DNA of 64,000 nt from JAEXZL01 sp049943125 (GCF_049943125.1 NZ_CP188040.1:1612001-1676000); one strand, 5' to 3'; shown: positions 25,342 to 34,538, counted from the first letter of the stretch. Notes: generated by a model not told the origin, from the sequence alone. Program-made: numbers and translations.

Positions 25342-26373
25342 TTATCTTTCGTCTAATATATCCTTAGGAAGCTCCCTTAAGGACAGCCTTAAAAGCTCTG
25401 AGGCCTTTATACCCTGAGAAGCAGAGGTATTTATTATCTGCTTCCATTTTTTGCTACCACGAACTCCAGTGAAGAGGCCATCCATGTGCTTTATAGCCAT
25501 GTAGGAATTTTCTCTAGAAGCTTCTAAGCTTTCTATATAAGGAATATATTCTTCTATAATTTCTCTTCTGCTTATATAATTGAAGCTGCCACCTTCATAG
25601 AGAGCATCTATTCCTCTGAGTAAAAAGGGATTATCCTTGGCTAGTCTTCCTATCATTACCCCATCTAAAAGAGCCATTTGAACCTTCATGGCCTCCAGGT
25701 TCTTGAAGCCCCCATTGATTTCTATGTTAAGTTCAGGGTGCTCATCCTTAAGCCTATAGACCTCTTCATAACGTAGAGGGGGAATCTCCCTGTTTTCCTT
25801 TGGGCTTAAGCCCTCCAATATTGCTATTCTAGCATGAATAATATAGCTATCAGGCCTCGCCTCATCAACTATAGAAATAAAGTTATCCATGTCTTCATAG
25901 GTATCCAGTAGAGTCCTCTTAAAGGAGGCAGGCAGTATGTTCCTTCCTTCTATTCCAATCCTGTGCTTTAAGGTAACAGGCTTATCAGTAAATTCCTTGA
26001 TAGTTTTTATCATATCTCTCACCAGATCTGGATATGCCATGAGACAAGCGCCCATGAGATTTCCAGAAACTCTATCTGAGGGACAACCAGCATTTAAATT
26101 GATTTCGTCATAATTCCACTTATTGATGATAGGCATAGCTCTCTTGATTTGCTCCGTGGAGCTTGCAGCTATCTGAAGAGCTACTGGGTGCTCTATTTCA
26201 TTAAAATCTAAAAGCCTATGGGAATCCCCATGAAATATACCTTCGCAGGTGAGCATTTCTGTATACAAAAGGGCTTTCTTAGTTATAAGTCTCATAAAAT
26301 ATCTAAAATGCTTATCAGTGACATCTATCATAGGTGCTATGCTGACCCTTGGAGCCTCAATTGGTTTTTTCAT
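25342..26373 (-). CDS. dusA: tRNA-dihydrouridine synthase, DusA type
   Basis: A 343-residue flavoenzyme that reduces specific uridines in tRNA. The N-terminal strand is RVSIAPMIDVTDKHFRYFMR. The catalytic Cys is in INLNAGCPSDRVSG near residue 97, and TLKHRIG and EINGGF are later FMN contacts. The DusA-type signature DRVSG and the length (DusB is shorter in Firmicutes) support subgroup A. Monocistronic. Confidence 0.9.
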   Translation of the reverse strand: MKKPIEAPRVSIAPMIDVTDKHFRYFMRLITKKALLYTEMLTCEGIFHGDSHRLLDFNEIEHPVALQIAASSTEQIKRAMPIINKWNYDEINLNAGCPSDRVSGNLMGACLMAYPDLVRDMIKTIKEFTDKPVTLKHRIGIEGRNILPASFKRTLLDTYEDMDNFISIVDEARPDSYIIHARIAILEGLSPKENREIPPLRYEEVYRLKDEHPELNIEINGGFKNLEAMKVQMALLDGVMIGRLAKDNPFLLRGIDALYEGGSFNYISRREIIEEYIPYIESLEASRENSYMAIKHMDGLFTGVRGSKKWKQIINTSASQGIKASELLRLSLRELPKDILDER

Positions 26374-26493
26374 AGGTTTTAGTACACTTCCTTATCTTAA
26401 TTTATCCTTTAAGAGTAATAATACACAAAAACTATATAAAAGCAAAGATATTAAAATTATAATTTAGATTAAAAGAAATAATAGTAAAAGGTC

Positions 26494-26829
26494 ATGGAGG
26501 AAAGTGAGAATATATTTATGAAGGATTTTTATGAAAGAGTATATGAGATAGCAGAAAAGATACCCAGGGGTAAGGTTATCACCTATGGTGATATAGCAAG
26601 AGCTATAGGAGCTCCTAGAAGTGCAAGAATTGTAGGCTATGCCATGAGAGCTATTCCTGAGGGGAGGGATATACCTGCTCATAGAGTGGTTAATCGCTTA
26701 GGAGAAATGGCTCCTTCCCATGTTTTTGGGTCTAAAGAGCTTCAACGAGATATATTGGAAAGTGAAGGTGTTATTTTTAATGAAGATGGAACTATAGACT
26801 TAGAAAAATGTCGATGGATATATAGGTAA
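26494..26829 (+). CDS. Alkyltransferase-like protein (MGMT domain without catalytic Cys)
   Basis: A 111-residue protein made of the DNA-binding domain of O6-alkylguanine-DNA alkyltransferases. IPRGKVITYGDIARAIG and ARIVGYAMRA give the helix-turn-helix and arginine finger region. The active-site motif PCHRV reads PAHRV, so the acceptor Cys is Ala. This is the mark of ATL proteins, which bind alkylated guanine and hand it to excision repair. The start is uncertain: ATG 26494 has a close AAAGG, while ATG 26518 gives a more usual N-terminus. Confidence 0.85.
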   Translation: MEESENIFMKDFYERVYEIAEKIPRGKVITYGDIARAIGAPRSARIVGYAMRAIPEGRDIPAHRVVNRLGEMAPSHVFGSKELQRDILESEGVIFNEDGTIDLEKCRWIYR

Positions 26830-26948
26830 AATATTACTTTTAATATTTGTAATTTAATGAATATAATGTATAATATAAGTAAAAAGTGACATTGCTATAT
26901 ATAAAAAGTTACATTAGGGAGTAGAATAATAAAATTGTGGGGTGAAAT

Positions 26949-27251
26949 ATGAGAAAGCTAAAGGTGCTTATGTGTTGTTCTATGGTTTTGGCTACTGTTC
27001 TTGGTATATATGGCCAAGGAATTTCTTCTTATATCAGTAATAATTTCATTTCTGTTTCTCCAGTAATAATATTGTCAATTAGTACATTACTTTCACTAGC
27101 TTTATTTATTTTTACACCAATATTAATCAGAGCTGCGGCTAAGGAACTAAGTAAGAAAAAACAACTTGATCCTTATGTCACAGTTAATAATATAGTAGGA
27201 ATCCCAGTATCTATCTTTTCTATTTTTGTTCTTATTATGTGGTGGGGATAA
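26949..27251 (+). CDS. Small membrane protein, unknown function
   Basis: A 100-residue protein with three hydrophobic segments (about residues 6-24, 38-60 and 82-99) and a basic loop, AAAKELSKKKQLD. No family recognised. ATG after GGGGTG; it has its own strong terminator, so it is probably a real single gene. Confidence 0.65.
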   Translation: MRKLKVLMCCSMVLATVLGIYGQGISSYISNNFISVSPVIILSISTLLSLALFIFTPILIRAAAKELSKKKQLDPYVTVNNIVGIPVSIFSIFVLIMWWG

Positions 27252-27256
27252 AATAC

Positions 27257-27290
27257 AATCACTTGAATTAAAGGTTCAAGTGATTTTTTT
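27257..27290 (+). terminator. Terminator after the small membrane protein gene
   Basis: ATCACTTGAA (27257-27266) pairs with TTCAAGTGAT (27274-27283), then TTTTTT. Confidence 0.9.
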
Positions 27291-27510
27291 ACATAAATTA
27301 TAGTGTTATATAGCACTAAAACCATGAAAGTTTAAGATAAATAATATATTTATTGTGGCAAATCACTTAAATTTTCCTATTATTAATAACTTAATTTTCA
27401 GCATTGTTTACAATTTAACCAAACCATTGAAGAATTTGCTAGTAAAACTGCAAAGATGATGCTATTTATTCAATAATAAAAGAAATTCCTAGCAAAAGCA
27501 TAAATCGTTT

Positions 27511-27548
27511 TTGGGATTATTGACAATAATACCCAAGGCTATTAATAT
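27511..27548 (+). promoter_or_regulatory. gdhA promoter with overlapping dyad
   Basis: TTGACA (27520-27525) and TAATAT (27543-27548) are 17 bases apart. An inverted repeat with arms TTGGGATTATTG and CAATAATACCCAA (27511-27537) covers the -35, suggesting a repressor or activator site. The remaining 27291-27510 stretch shows no ORF. Confidence 0.65.
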
Positions 27549-27590
27549 GATGTTGTAGTGTAAATATTTACATACCAGGAGGTATAATGA

Positions 27591-28955
27591 ATGAGCGGTT
27601 ATGTTCAAGATTCAGCGGCTTACATTGAAAGTGTATTAGAAACAGTTAAGAAGAGAAATGGTGGGGAACCTGAATTTATTCAGGCGGTTGAAGAAGTATT
27701 ACCATCATTAAAGCCTGTATTAGACAAGCATCCAGAATATATAGAATCCAATCTACTTGAGAGGTTCTGTGAGCCAGAAAGACAGATAATGTTTAAGGTT
27801 TCCTGGACAGATGATAATGGTAAGGTACATGTAAATAGGGGTTTTAGAGTACAATTTAATGGAGCTATAGGACCTTATAAGGGAGGACTTAGATTCCATC
27901 CTTCAGTATATATAGGAATAATGAAGTTCTTAGGCTTTGAGCAAATCCTTAAGAATTCTCTTACTGGACTTCCAATAGGAGGAGGTAAGGGTGGATCAGA
28001 CTTCGACCCAAGAGGAAGGTCTGATAGAGAAATAATGAGATTCTGCCAAAGCTATATGTCAGAGCTATATAGACACATCGGACCAGATGTGGACGTGCCT
28101 GCTGGAGATATCGGTGTAGGTCCAAGGGAAATAGGCTATCTTTATGGTCAATACAGAAGAATCAGGGGAGCCTTTGAAAATGGAGTAATAACTGGTAAGG
28201 GCTTATCCTATGGTGGTAGCTTAATAAGACCAGAAGCAACAGGCTTTGGTATAGTTTACTTCTGTAACGAAATGCTTAAGCATGAGAATGATTCCTTTGA
28301 GGGCAAAACCGTAGCTATATCTGGCTTTGGTAATGTATCCTGGGGTGTATGTAGAAAGGTTGAAGAATTAGGTGGAAAAGTTGTAACTCTTTCAGGTCCA
28401 GATGGATATGTTTATGATCCAGACGGAGTATTAGGAGAAAAGATAGACTATCTCGTAGAGATGAGAAACTCCGGAAGAGATAAGGTTCAGGATTATGCTG
28501 ATAAGTATGGTGTTGAATTCTACCCAGGACAAAAGCCATGGGGAGTTAAGGTTGATATAGTTATACCAAGTGCTACTCAGAATGATATCCACTTAGAGCA
28601 TGCACAGCAGATAGTTGCTAACGGTATTAAATATGTTTGTGAGGGTGCAAACATGCCTTGTACAAATGAAGCTGTTCAGTATCTACAGGGACAAGGAGTT
28701 ATAGTTGGGCCTGCTAAGGCTGCTAATGCCGGTGGAGTTGCTACTTCAGCTCTTGAAATGGCACAAAACAGTGGAAGACTTTCCTGGAGCGAAAAGGAAG
28801 TAGATGATAAGCTTAAGGATATAATGGTTAACATCTACAAGAACTCTGTTAAGGCTTCAGAGAATTATGGCTTTGGCTATAACCTAGTAGCTGGTGCTAA
28901 TATTGCTGGCTTTGTTAAGGTAGCAGAAGCAATGCATGCTCAAGGAATAATATAA
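27591..28955 (+). CDS. gdhA: NADP-type glutamate dehydrogenase
   Basis: A 454-residue hexameric glutamate dehydrogenase that interconverts glutamate and 2-oxoglutarate plus ammonia. It has RVQFNGAIGPYKGGLRFHPS, the catalytic region GLPIGGGKGGSDFDP, the PAGDIGVGPREIGYLYG segment and the nucleotide-binding loop ISGFGNVSWG. The residues after the loop fit the small, NADP-using anabolic family. ATG after AGGAGG. An aminotransferase gene follows 49 bases downstream. Confidence 0.96.
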   Translation: MSGYVQDSAAYIESVLETVKKRNGGEPEFIQAVEEVLPSLKPVLDKHPEYIESNLLERFCEPERQIMFKVSWTDDNGKVHVNRGFRVQFNGAIGPYKGGLRFHPSVYIGIMKFLGFEQILKNSLTGLPIGGGKGGSDFDPRGRSDREIMRFCQSYMSELYRHIGPDVDVPAGDIGVGPREIGYLYGQYRRIRGAFENGVITGKGLSYGGSLIRPEATGFGIVYFCNEMLKHENDSFEGKTVAISGFGNVSWGVCRKVEELGGKVVTLSGPDGYVYDPDGVLGEKIDYLVEMRNSGRDKVQDYADKYGVEFYPGQKPWGVKVDIVIPSATQNDIHLEHAQQIVANGIKYVCEGANMPCTNEAVQYLQGQGVIVGPAKAANAGGVATSALEMAQNSGRLSWSEKEVDDKLKDIMVNIYKNSVKASENYGFGYNLVAGANIAGFVKVAEAMHAQGII

Positions 28956-29004
28956 GTATAAAATAAGCTTGTTATAAGCAATTATATATTTGGAGGATAG
29001 GATT

Positions 29005-30216
29005 ATGATATCAGAGAAGATGAAAGCCCTAACGGGGAATAATTCAGCTATCCGTGCTATGTTTGAAGAAGGAAGCAGACTTAAGGCTATATACGGACCG
29101 GACAAGGTTTATGATTTTAGCCTGGGTAATCCTAATCTTCCTGCACCTCCAGAGGTAAAAGAGGCAATAATTGATATTATCAGTAATGAGGATCCAGTGC
29201 TGGTTCATGGATATATGAACAATGCAGGCTTCCCTGAGGTAAGAGAAGCCATTGCCAGCTCCCTTAATCGCCGCTTTAACACGACCTTTACGGGTAATAA
29301 TATCATTATGACCGTAGGAGCCGCCAGCGGCCTCAATGTTGCCTTAAAGGTTCTTCTGAATCCTCTAGATGAGGTTATAACCTTTGCTCCTTATTTTGTA
29401 GAGTATGGCTCTTATGTAAGGAATTATGATGGTAAGCTTGTGGTGGTTTCTCCTAATATAGAAACCTTCCAGCCAAACCTTCAGGAGCTTGAGGAAAAGA
29501 TTACAGAGAGGACTCGTGCCGTAATAATCAATTCTCCTCATAATCCTACAGGGGTTGTATATTCAGAGGAAACAATTATAGGAATTGCAGATATTTTAAG
29601 AAGAAAGCAGAGGGAGCTTAATACTCAAATAGTCTTGATTTCCGATGAGCCTTACAGGGAGTTAGCCTATGATGGAGTTTTTGTTCCTTATGTTACTAAG
29701 TATTATGAGAATACCATTGTTGGTTATTCCTACAGTAAGTCCTTATCTCTTCCAGGAGAGCGTATAGGCTATCTGGTAATACCTGATGAGCTGGAGGATA
29801 GCAAAACTGTGATCACAGCAGCGACCATAGCTACCCGTGTATTAGGTTCAGTTAATGCTCCTTCACTTATGCAGAGGGTTATAGGACGCTGTGTTGATGC
29901 TAAGGTAGACCTAGGCTTTTATGAAAGGAATATGAAATCCCTTTATAACGGTCTAGTAGGATGTGGCTTCCAGTGTGTTAAGCCTCAAGGAGCCTTTTAT
30001 CTCTGGATTAAGTCTCCTGTAGAGGACGAAAAAAGCTTCTGTGAAGCAGCAAAGAAATATAATATTCTCATGGTTCCAGGCAGCTCCTTTGCCTGTCCAG
30101 GTTATGTGAGACTTGCCTATTGCGTAGCTCATGACACAATAATAAATTCTCTTTCTGCTTTTAAACAGTTGGCAGAGGAGTACTCTCTTAAGAGAGCTAT
30201 GGCTGAGGTAAGATAA
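29005..30216 (+). CDS. Pyridoxal-phosphate aminotransferase, class I/II
   Basis: A 403-residue fold-type I aminotransferase. VYDFSLGNPNLPAPPEV is near the N-terminus, NSPHNPTGVVYS contains the conserved Asn-Pro, ISDEPYREL holds the Asp that contacts PLP, and the Schiff-base Lys is in GYSYSKSLSLPGERIG. The frame is open from TTG 28990, but the ATG at 29005 follows GGAGGA with good spacing. Directly downstream of gdhA, so transamination coupled to glutamate is plausible. Exact substrate unknown. Confidence 0.9.
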   Translation: MISEKMKALTGNNSAIRAMFEEGSRLKAIYGPDKVYDFSLGNPNLPAPPEVKEAIIDIISNEDPVLVHGYMNNAGFPEVREAIASSLNRRFNTTFTGNNIIMTVGAASGLNVALKVLLNPLDEVITFAPYFVEYGSYVRNYDGKLVVVSPNIETFQPNLQELEEKITERTRAVIINSPHNPTGVVYSEETIIGIADILRRKQRELNTQIVLISDEPYRELAYDGVFVPYVTKYYENTIVGYSYSKSLSLPGERIGYLVIPDELEDSKTVITAATIATRVLGSVNAPSLMQRVIGRCVDAKVDLGFYERNMKSLYNGLVGCGFQCVKPQGAFYLWIKSPVEDEKSFCEAAKKYNILMVPGSSFACPGYVRLAYCVAHDTIINSLSAFKQLAEEYSLKRAMAEVR

Positions 30217-30234
30217 TAAAGTAAATTAATTAAT

Positions 30235-30275
30235 AACACCATTATTCTTTATATAAGGATGATGGTGTTTTTTTT
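30235..30275 (+). terminator. Terminator after aminotransferase gene
   Basis: AACACCAT (30235-30242) pairs with ATGGTGTT (30262-30269), with further pairs inside, then a T tract. Confidence 0.85.
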
Positions 30276-30304
30276 AGGTATGGGGACCTTGGATCCTTTG
30301 CAAT

Positions 30305-30345
30305 ACTAATTTCCGATTAGGATTATAAACGGAAGTTAGTTTTTC
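30305..30345. terminator. Second hairpin with T tract
   Basis: ACTAATTTCCG (30305-30315) and CGGAAGTTAGT (30330-30340) pair with one G-T, followed by TTTTT. It looks like a back-up terminator before the paralogue array. Confidence 0.6.
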
Positions 30346-30408
30346 AATTTACATTTAATAAAAGTTGAAATACCATATACAAGATAAAAATAGAAAAATA
30401 GTAATATA

Positions 30409-30437
30409 TTGTAAATAAATTTTGAATAGCCTATAAT
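30409..30437 (+). promoter_or_regulatory. Promoter of the membrane-protein paralogue array
   Basis: TTGTAA (30409-30414) and TATAAT (30432-30437) with exact 17-base spacing, 65 bases before the first gene. Confidence 0.7.
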
Positions 30438-30501
30438 TATATTAATAGATAAATTCCTTGGGTATTGATCTTTAAAGGAATTAATATAGGAGGATAAGCT
30501 A

Positions 30502-31005
30502 ATGGAAATAGCTTATAGTATTTTTATTATTATTGCAGTAGCTCTGTTATTTTGGATGATCTTTGGAAAGAGAGGGAGAGGGGAGTTTCTACTTATCTTA
30601 GAAAAGAATGGAGAAAAGAAGAAGAGAAGAGATAGAACTTTATCGTTGATAAATTTAGTACTTTGGTCAGCTCTTTTGGTATTTATGCTTATTTTTAATA
30701 ATGAAGAAAAATTATATATGGAATTAAATCTCATTGCACCTGTCATTGGTATATTGGGAAGTACATTTCATATTACCAAAAACTATGGTACCTCAGAGAT
30801 GAGAGAAAAGGGCATAACCATTTATAACAGCTTTTTAAAATATACTAGAATAACCTCTTATCAGTGGATGGAGGGTAATGTTCTCAGGCTTAATTATAAA
30901 AATATCTTCAGGCAGGATGATTTTTTCGAGATAGAATTGCAGGGTGATGAAACTGTTCTAAAGAGTGATGAGCTATTAGAAAAGTATATTCATAATAAGA
31001 TTTAA
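30502..31005 (+). CDS. Array paralogue 1: small membrane protein with C-terminal REKG domain
   Basis: A 167-residue protein, first of seven tandem paralogues. One N-terminal membrane helix is followed by a basic stretch (GKRGRGEFLLILEKNGEKKK), two more helices, and a soluble C-terminal domain of about 70 residues. That domain begins SEMREKGITIYNSFLKY and contains SYQW and KNIFRQDDFFEIE. The domain resembles small bacterial PH-like (DUF5673-type) domains, but I am not certain of the family. ATG after AGGAGG; probably all seven share one mRNA. Confidence 0.75.
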   Translation: MEIAYSIFIIIAVALLFWMIFGKRGRGEFLLILEKNGEKKKRRDRTLSLINLVLWSALLVFMLIFNNEEKLYMELNLIAPVIGILGSTFHITKNYGTSEMREKGITIYNSFLKYTRITSYQWMEGNVLRLNYKNIFRQDDFFEIELQGDETVLKSDELLEKYIHNKI

Positions 31006-31021
31006 ACAGGGGGATATGATC

Positions 31022-31525
31022 ATGGAAATTGCTTATGGCATTTTAATTGTTATTGCTGCAGCTGAGCTATTATTGGCGATTCTCGGAAAGAATGGTAGAG
31101 GAGAGCTTTTAGTTAGCTTGGGAAAGGGAGGGAAAAAGGCCAGGAGAAGAGAGAGGGTTTCATGGTTCATACTTTTAGTAGGCTGGTCAGCGCTGCTTAT
31201 ATTAAACCTTATCCATTCCAAAGGAGATATAATATCTATTGGATTCCAAGGTCTCAATTCTATCCTTTGGATATTTTTGTCTATAGAGAGGCTTATCAGA
31301 AACTATGGCTCTTCAGAAATAAGAGAAATGGGTATAACTCTTTATAATCAGTTTTATAAATATAGTAAGCTAAGCTCTTATCAGTGGCTTAATGACAATG
31401 TTTTAAGGATTAATTATATGAATATCTTCCGGCAGGATGATTATTATGAAATAGAAATACAAGATAAAGAAACTGCCTTAAAGGCTGATGAAGTACTGGA
31501 AAAATATATTGTTAAGAAGGCTTAA
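31022..31525 (+). CDS. Array paralogue 2
   Basis: A 167-residue protein, closest to paralogue 1: both start MEIAY, both have the GRGELL or GRGEFL loop and the NIFRQDD motif. Three membrane segments then SEIREMGITLYNQFYKY. The frame opens at ATG 31016, but AGGGGG fits the ATG at 31022, which also aligns with paralogue 1. Sixteen bases separate it from the previous stop. Confidence 0.75.
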   Translation: MEIAYGILIVIAAAELLLAILGKNGRGELLVSLGKGGKKARRRERVSWFILLVGWSALLILNLIHSKGDIISIGFQGLNSILWIFLSIERLIRNYGSSEIREMGITLYNQFYKYSKLSSYQWLNDNVLRINYMNIFRQDDYYEIEIQDKETALKADEVLEKYIVKKA

Positions 31526-31542
31526 GGATAAGGAGAAGATAA

Positions 31543-32055
31543 ATGGATAGGTTTTATGGGTTTATTGTTGCTGCTGTGATAGGTTATATGCTTCGGAAAA
31601 TTATCATTGGGATCTGTGGCGGGGAATTTATCATGAGCCTTGGCAGGGGAGGCATAAGAGAAAGAAGATATCAAAGGATAGTTTGGTCATTAATGTTATT
31701 ATTTTATGTCTTCACATTTATCATTGAATTAAAAGGAGAGGAAAATCCTCTTGCCTATCTTACAAGTAACGGACTTATAAGTATTACCTTGATATTATTT
31801 TTAGTATTAGAATTAATAAGAGGCTATGATCCTACAGAAATTAGAGAAAAAGGTGTTTATTTTAACAATAACTTCTATAGCTACAAAAGGATAACGGGAT
31901 ACTTATGGAAAGAGGAGGATATCCTTAGAATTTATTATAAGAATATCTTTAGACAGGATGATTTAATTGAGATAGAAATTAATGATAAGGACCTTGCATT
32001 AAAGACAGAGGAAGCTCTACAGGAGCATGTTAAGAATAGGATTGAGGCTATTTAA
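31543..32055 (+). CDS. Array paralogue 3
   Basis: A 170-residue member with the loop CGGEFIMSLGRGG, three hydrophobic segments and the domain TEIREKGVYFNNNFYSYKR followed by KNIFRQDDLIEIE. Groups with paralogues 1 and 2 by the FRQDD motif. ATG after AAGGAG. Confidence 0.75.
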   Translation: MDRFYGFIVAAVIGYMLRKIIIGICGGEFIMSLGRGGIRERRYQRIVWSLMLLFYVFTFIIELKGEENPLAYLTSNGLISITLILFLVLELIRGYDPTEIREKGVYFNNNFYSYKRITGYLWKEEDILRIYYKNIFRQDDLIEIEINDKDLALKTEEALQEHVKNRIEAI

Positions 32056-32076
32056 TAAATATAAAGGGGTGTTATG

Positions 32077-32535
32077 ATGGGTTTATACGATATTATTTTG
32101 ACTATCGTCTGGGGGTTAATGGTATGTTTTAGCCTTATAGATTTGATTTTTCCTGATATTTCAAAAGGAAAAATTATTCTGAGAGTACAAAAGGAGCAAT
32201 TAGGCAGGAGAATAAGGCATAATCTCTACTGGGTGGCTTTTTCAATAATTTTTGCTCTCATTACTGATTCAATAACATTCTCTATATTTATTATCATATT
32301 CTGTATTTTACAGATAATCAAAGAAAATAGACCTATAGAAATAAGGGAAAAGGGAATATATTTTAACTTTATTTTTTATAAATTTAAGAAGGTGTTATCT
32401 TACACCTGGAAGAGTAAGAACTTATTGGAGCTTCATTTAAAGAATAATATTGCTTACAGTAATCTTGAAGTTAAGGATGATGAGATGGCTTTGAAGGTGG
32501 ATGAGGTGCTGCAGAAGTATGCTAAGAAGGAGTAA
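32077..32535 (+). CDS. Array paralogue 4, shortest
   Basis: A 152-residue member. The loop between helices 1 and 2 is FPDISKGKIILRVQKEQ, and the C-terminal domain begins IEIREKGIYFNFIFYKFKK. The FRQDD motif is missing and the strand region is shortened, so it is the most reduced copy. ATG 32074 lies only four bases from GGGG; ATG 32077 is better placed. Confidence 0.7.
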   Translation: MGLYDIILTIVWGLMVCFSLIDLIFPDISKGKIILRVQKEQLGRRIRHNLYWVAFSIIFALITDSITFSIFIIIFCILQIIKENRPIEIREKGIYFNFIFYKFKKVLSYTWKSKNLLELHLKNNIAYSNLEVKDDEMALKVDEVLQKYAKKE

Positions 32536-32589
32536 TTCTTGTATTACAGTTTAAGGAATATATTATTAGAGAGGTAGGCTCTGATTATA

Positions 32590-33081
32590 ATGTATATTAT
32601 GATATTTATTTTACTGATTGTGTTTATAGACATGTTTTTTCCAAGGGTAACTAAAGGCAGGCTCATAATGAAAATAAATAGACTACGATTAAAGAATAAA
32701 TATCTTGCTTCTATTATATGGGGATTTCTAGTGATAGGTTGGGGTGCTTCTTATGTTGCAGATGTATCTAGACATAATGAGAACAATCTCTATACCATAA
32801 ATGAATTTTCTATATACTGGGCTATTTTTTCCTTTTTTAATGCCATTAGAGCCTTTATACCTATTGAAATAAGAGAAAAGGGTATAATTGTACATGACGG
32901 CATGTTTTATAAATTCCAAAAAATAAACTTTTACACTTTAAAATCACCATATATAATCACATTTAATTATAAAAGCCTGTTAAAAGAGAATGACGATTAT
33001 GACCTTGAGTTTAAGAATGAAGAAGATGCGATGAGGTTCCATGAGATACTGCATAGATATGTTACGCAGCATAAAAAATAG
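32590..33081 (+). CDS. Array paralogue 5
   Basis: A 163-residue member with FPRVTKGRLIMKINR after helix 1 and IEIREKGIIVHDGMFYKF opening the C-terminal domain. It groups with paralogue 6 (both have HDG-FYKF and FYTLKSP). The longest spacing in the array (54 bases) precedes it, and its ribosome-binding site is poor. Confidence 0.7.
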   Translation: MYIMIFILLIVFIDMFFPRVTKGRLIMKINRLRLKNKYLASIIWGFLVIGWGASYVADVSRHNENNLYTINEFSIYWAIFSFFNAIRAFIPIEIREKGIIVHDGMFYKFQKINFYTLKSPYIITFNYKSLLKENDDYDLEFKNEEDAMRFHEILHRYVTQHKK

Positions 33082-33118
33082 AACATAAATTTTATATATA
33101 ACTGAGTTGGAGGTTTAT

Positions 33119-33640
33119 ATGAGAGCTTTACCATATATTTTAATACCTACGATACTACTAATGTTTAGTGTTGATATATTCTTTCCAGGAGTTTTTTATG
33201 GGAAGCTTATTATGAAGCTTGATAAACCAAAGTTAAAGGAAACGTCAGGTAAGGCTATAATGTGGGGATTGGGTATTATGTTTTTTAGTATCTTTTTTGT
33301 TGCTAATATTATGGATTACAGAAACAAGAATCCTTACATTGATAGTTACCATTATATATTTCAGATAAGTCTTACTTTTTACTGGATGCTTTACTGCATG
33401 TTAATGATTTTTAGATCCTTGAAACCTATAGAGATAAGAGAAAAAGGTATATCCGTTCATGATGGCTTCTTTTATAAATTTAAAAATATAAGTTTTTATA
33501 CTCTGAAGTCTCCTAATATAATTAGGATTACTTATAAGAACCTCTTTAAAAATGATAAAGATTATGAGCTTAAGCTTAGAGATGAAGAAGAGACGCTGAG
33601 ATTTGACCAGGCTTTAGAGAGGTATGTTAAAAGAGTATGA
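33119..33640 (+). CDS. Array paralogue 6
   Basis: A 173-residue member with FPGVFYGKLIMKLDKPK and IEIREKGISVHDGFFYKF. The frame opens at TTG 33107, but the ATG at 33119 has GGAGG six bases upstream. Its stop overlaps the start of the unrelated next gene (ATGA). Confidence 0.75.
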   Translation: MRALPYILIPTILLMFSVDIFFPGVFYGKLIMKLDKPKLKETSGKAIMWGLGIMFFSIFFVANIMDYRNKNPYIDSYHYIFQISLTFYWMLYCMLMIFRSLKPIEIREKGISVHDGFFYKFKNISFYTLKSPNIIRITYKNLFKNDKDYELKLRDEEETLRFDQALERYVKRV

Positions 33641-33963
33641 CTAGATCAAAGATGCTTTTAATGGTTATCTATATAATAGGAGTTATTTGTGTATGTGCTA
33701 TATTAGCAGAAATGCTTATAGGTGGTAACAAGGTTATAAATCCAGATGCTATGCTGCCAGTTACTTATTTTGAAAGCGGTACATTTAGATTAGCTATAGG
33801 TGCTGTGCCTATGTGTGTTGTTAGTTATTTGTTATTTATACAGTTTAAAAATAAAAAAAGATTTCTATTACTTATTCCAGGGGTAATTACTGCTGTTAAT
33901 TTTATATATTGGGGTGGGATTATGGCAATGGGTTATATAAATATGTTATTTCATTTTTACTAG
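33637..33963 (+). CDS. Membrane protein embedded in the array, not a paralogue
   Basis: A 108-residue protein with three hydrophobic segments (about residues 7-27, 52-69 and 76-105). It lacks the REKG domain and the basic loop, so it is not a seventh copy of the same family. Its ATG overlaps the stop of paralogue 6 by four bases, so translation is coupled. Function unknown. Confidence 0.65.
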   Translation: MTRSKMLLMVIYIIGVICVCAILAEMLIGGNKVINPDAMLPVTYFESGTFRLAIGAVPMCVVSYLLFIQFKNKKRFLLLIPGVITAVNFIYWGGIMAMGYINMLFHFY

Positions 33964-34000
33964 GATAAGTTAATAATTCTAAACTCTTGGGGGACGTGCC

Positions 34001-34531
34001 ATGGATATAATAATGATTTCACCTTATGTATTTATACTTATACTATTACTTCTTAATCTAAAGATATTTTTCCCAGAAACCTTTACTGGGAGGCTTTTAA
34101 TAGAAGGAAGAAAGCCAAAGGTAAGAGAGAAACTAGGCTTTACTATTATGTATATAATTATGATAGTGTTTTTTAGTGTTTTTCTTATTGTTTATATTAT
34201 GAGGTATATTACGGAGAAGAATCCTTATAACGAAAATGATGTTTATTTATTTCAGATACTATTATGCGTATTCTGGGTTATTAATATCTTTATTCACATA
34301 ATTAGGGGATTTAAGCCTGTAGCAATAAGAGAAAAGGGTATATTTATTGAAAATGGTATCTTCATTAAGTTTAAGAAGATATACTCTTATAAATGGAAGT
34401 CACAGAATGTACTGGAGCTGGATAGTAAAAGAGTATTTAAGCTTGGCGATGATTATCAGATAAAATTTAAGGATGAAGAAGAGGCTTTAAATTTCGATAG
34501 CATCCTTCAAAAGTATGTTAAAAAGATATAA
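34001..34531 (+). CDS. Array paralogue 7, last copy
   Basis: A 176-residue member with FPETFTGRLLIEGRKPK, three membrane segments and the domain AIREKGIFIENGIFIKFKK ending in a C-terminal LQKYVKKI. It is the last gene before the terminator at 34539. Confidence 0.75.
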   Translation: MDIIMISPYVFILILLLLNLKIFFPETFTGRLLIEGRKPKVREKLGFTIMYIIMIVFFSVFLIVYIMRYITEKNPYNENDVYLFQILLCVFWVINIFIHIIRGFKPVAIREKGIFIENGIFIKFKKIYSYKWKSQNVLELDSKRVFKLGDDYQIKFKDEEEALNFDSILQKYVKKI

Positions 34532-34538
34532 ATCAGAT

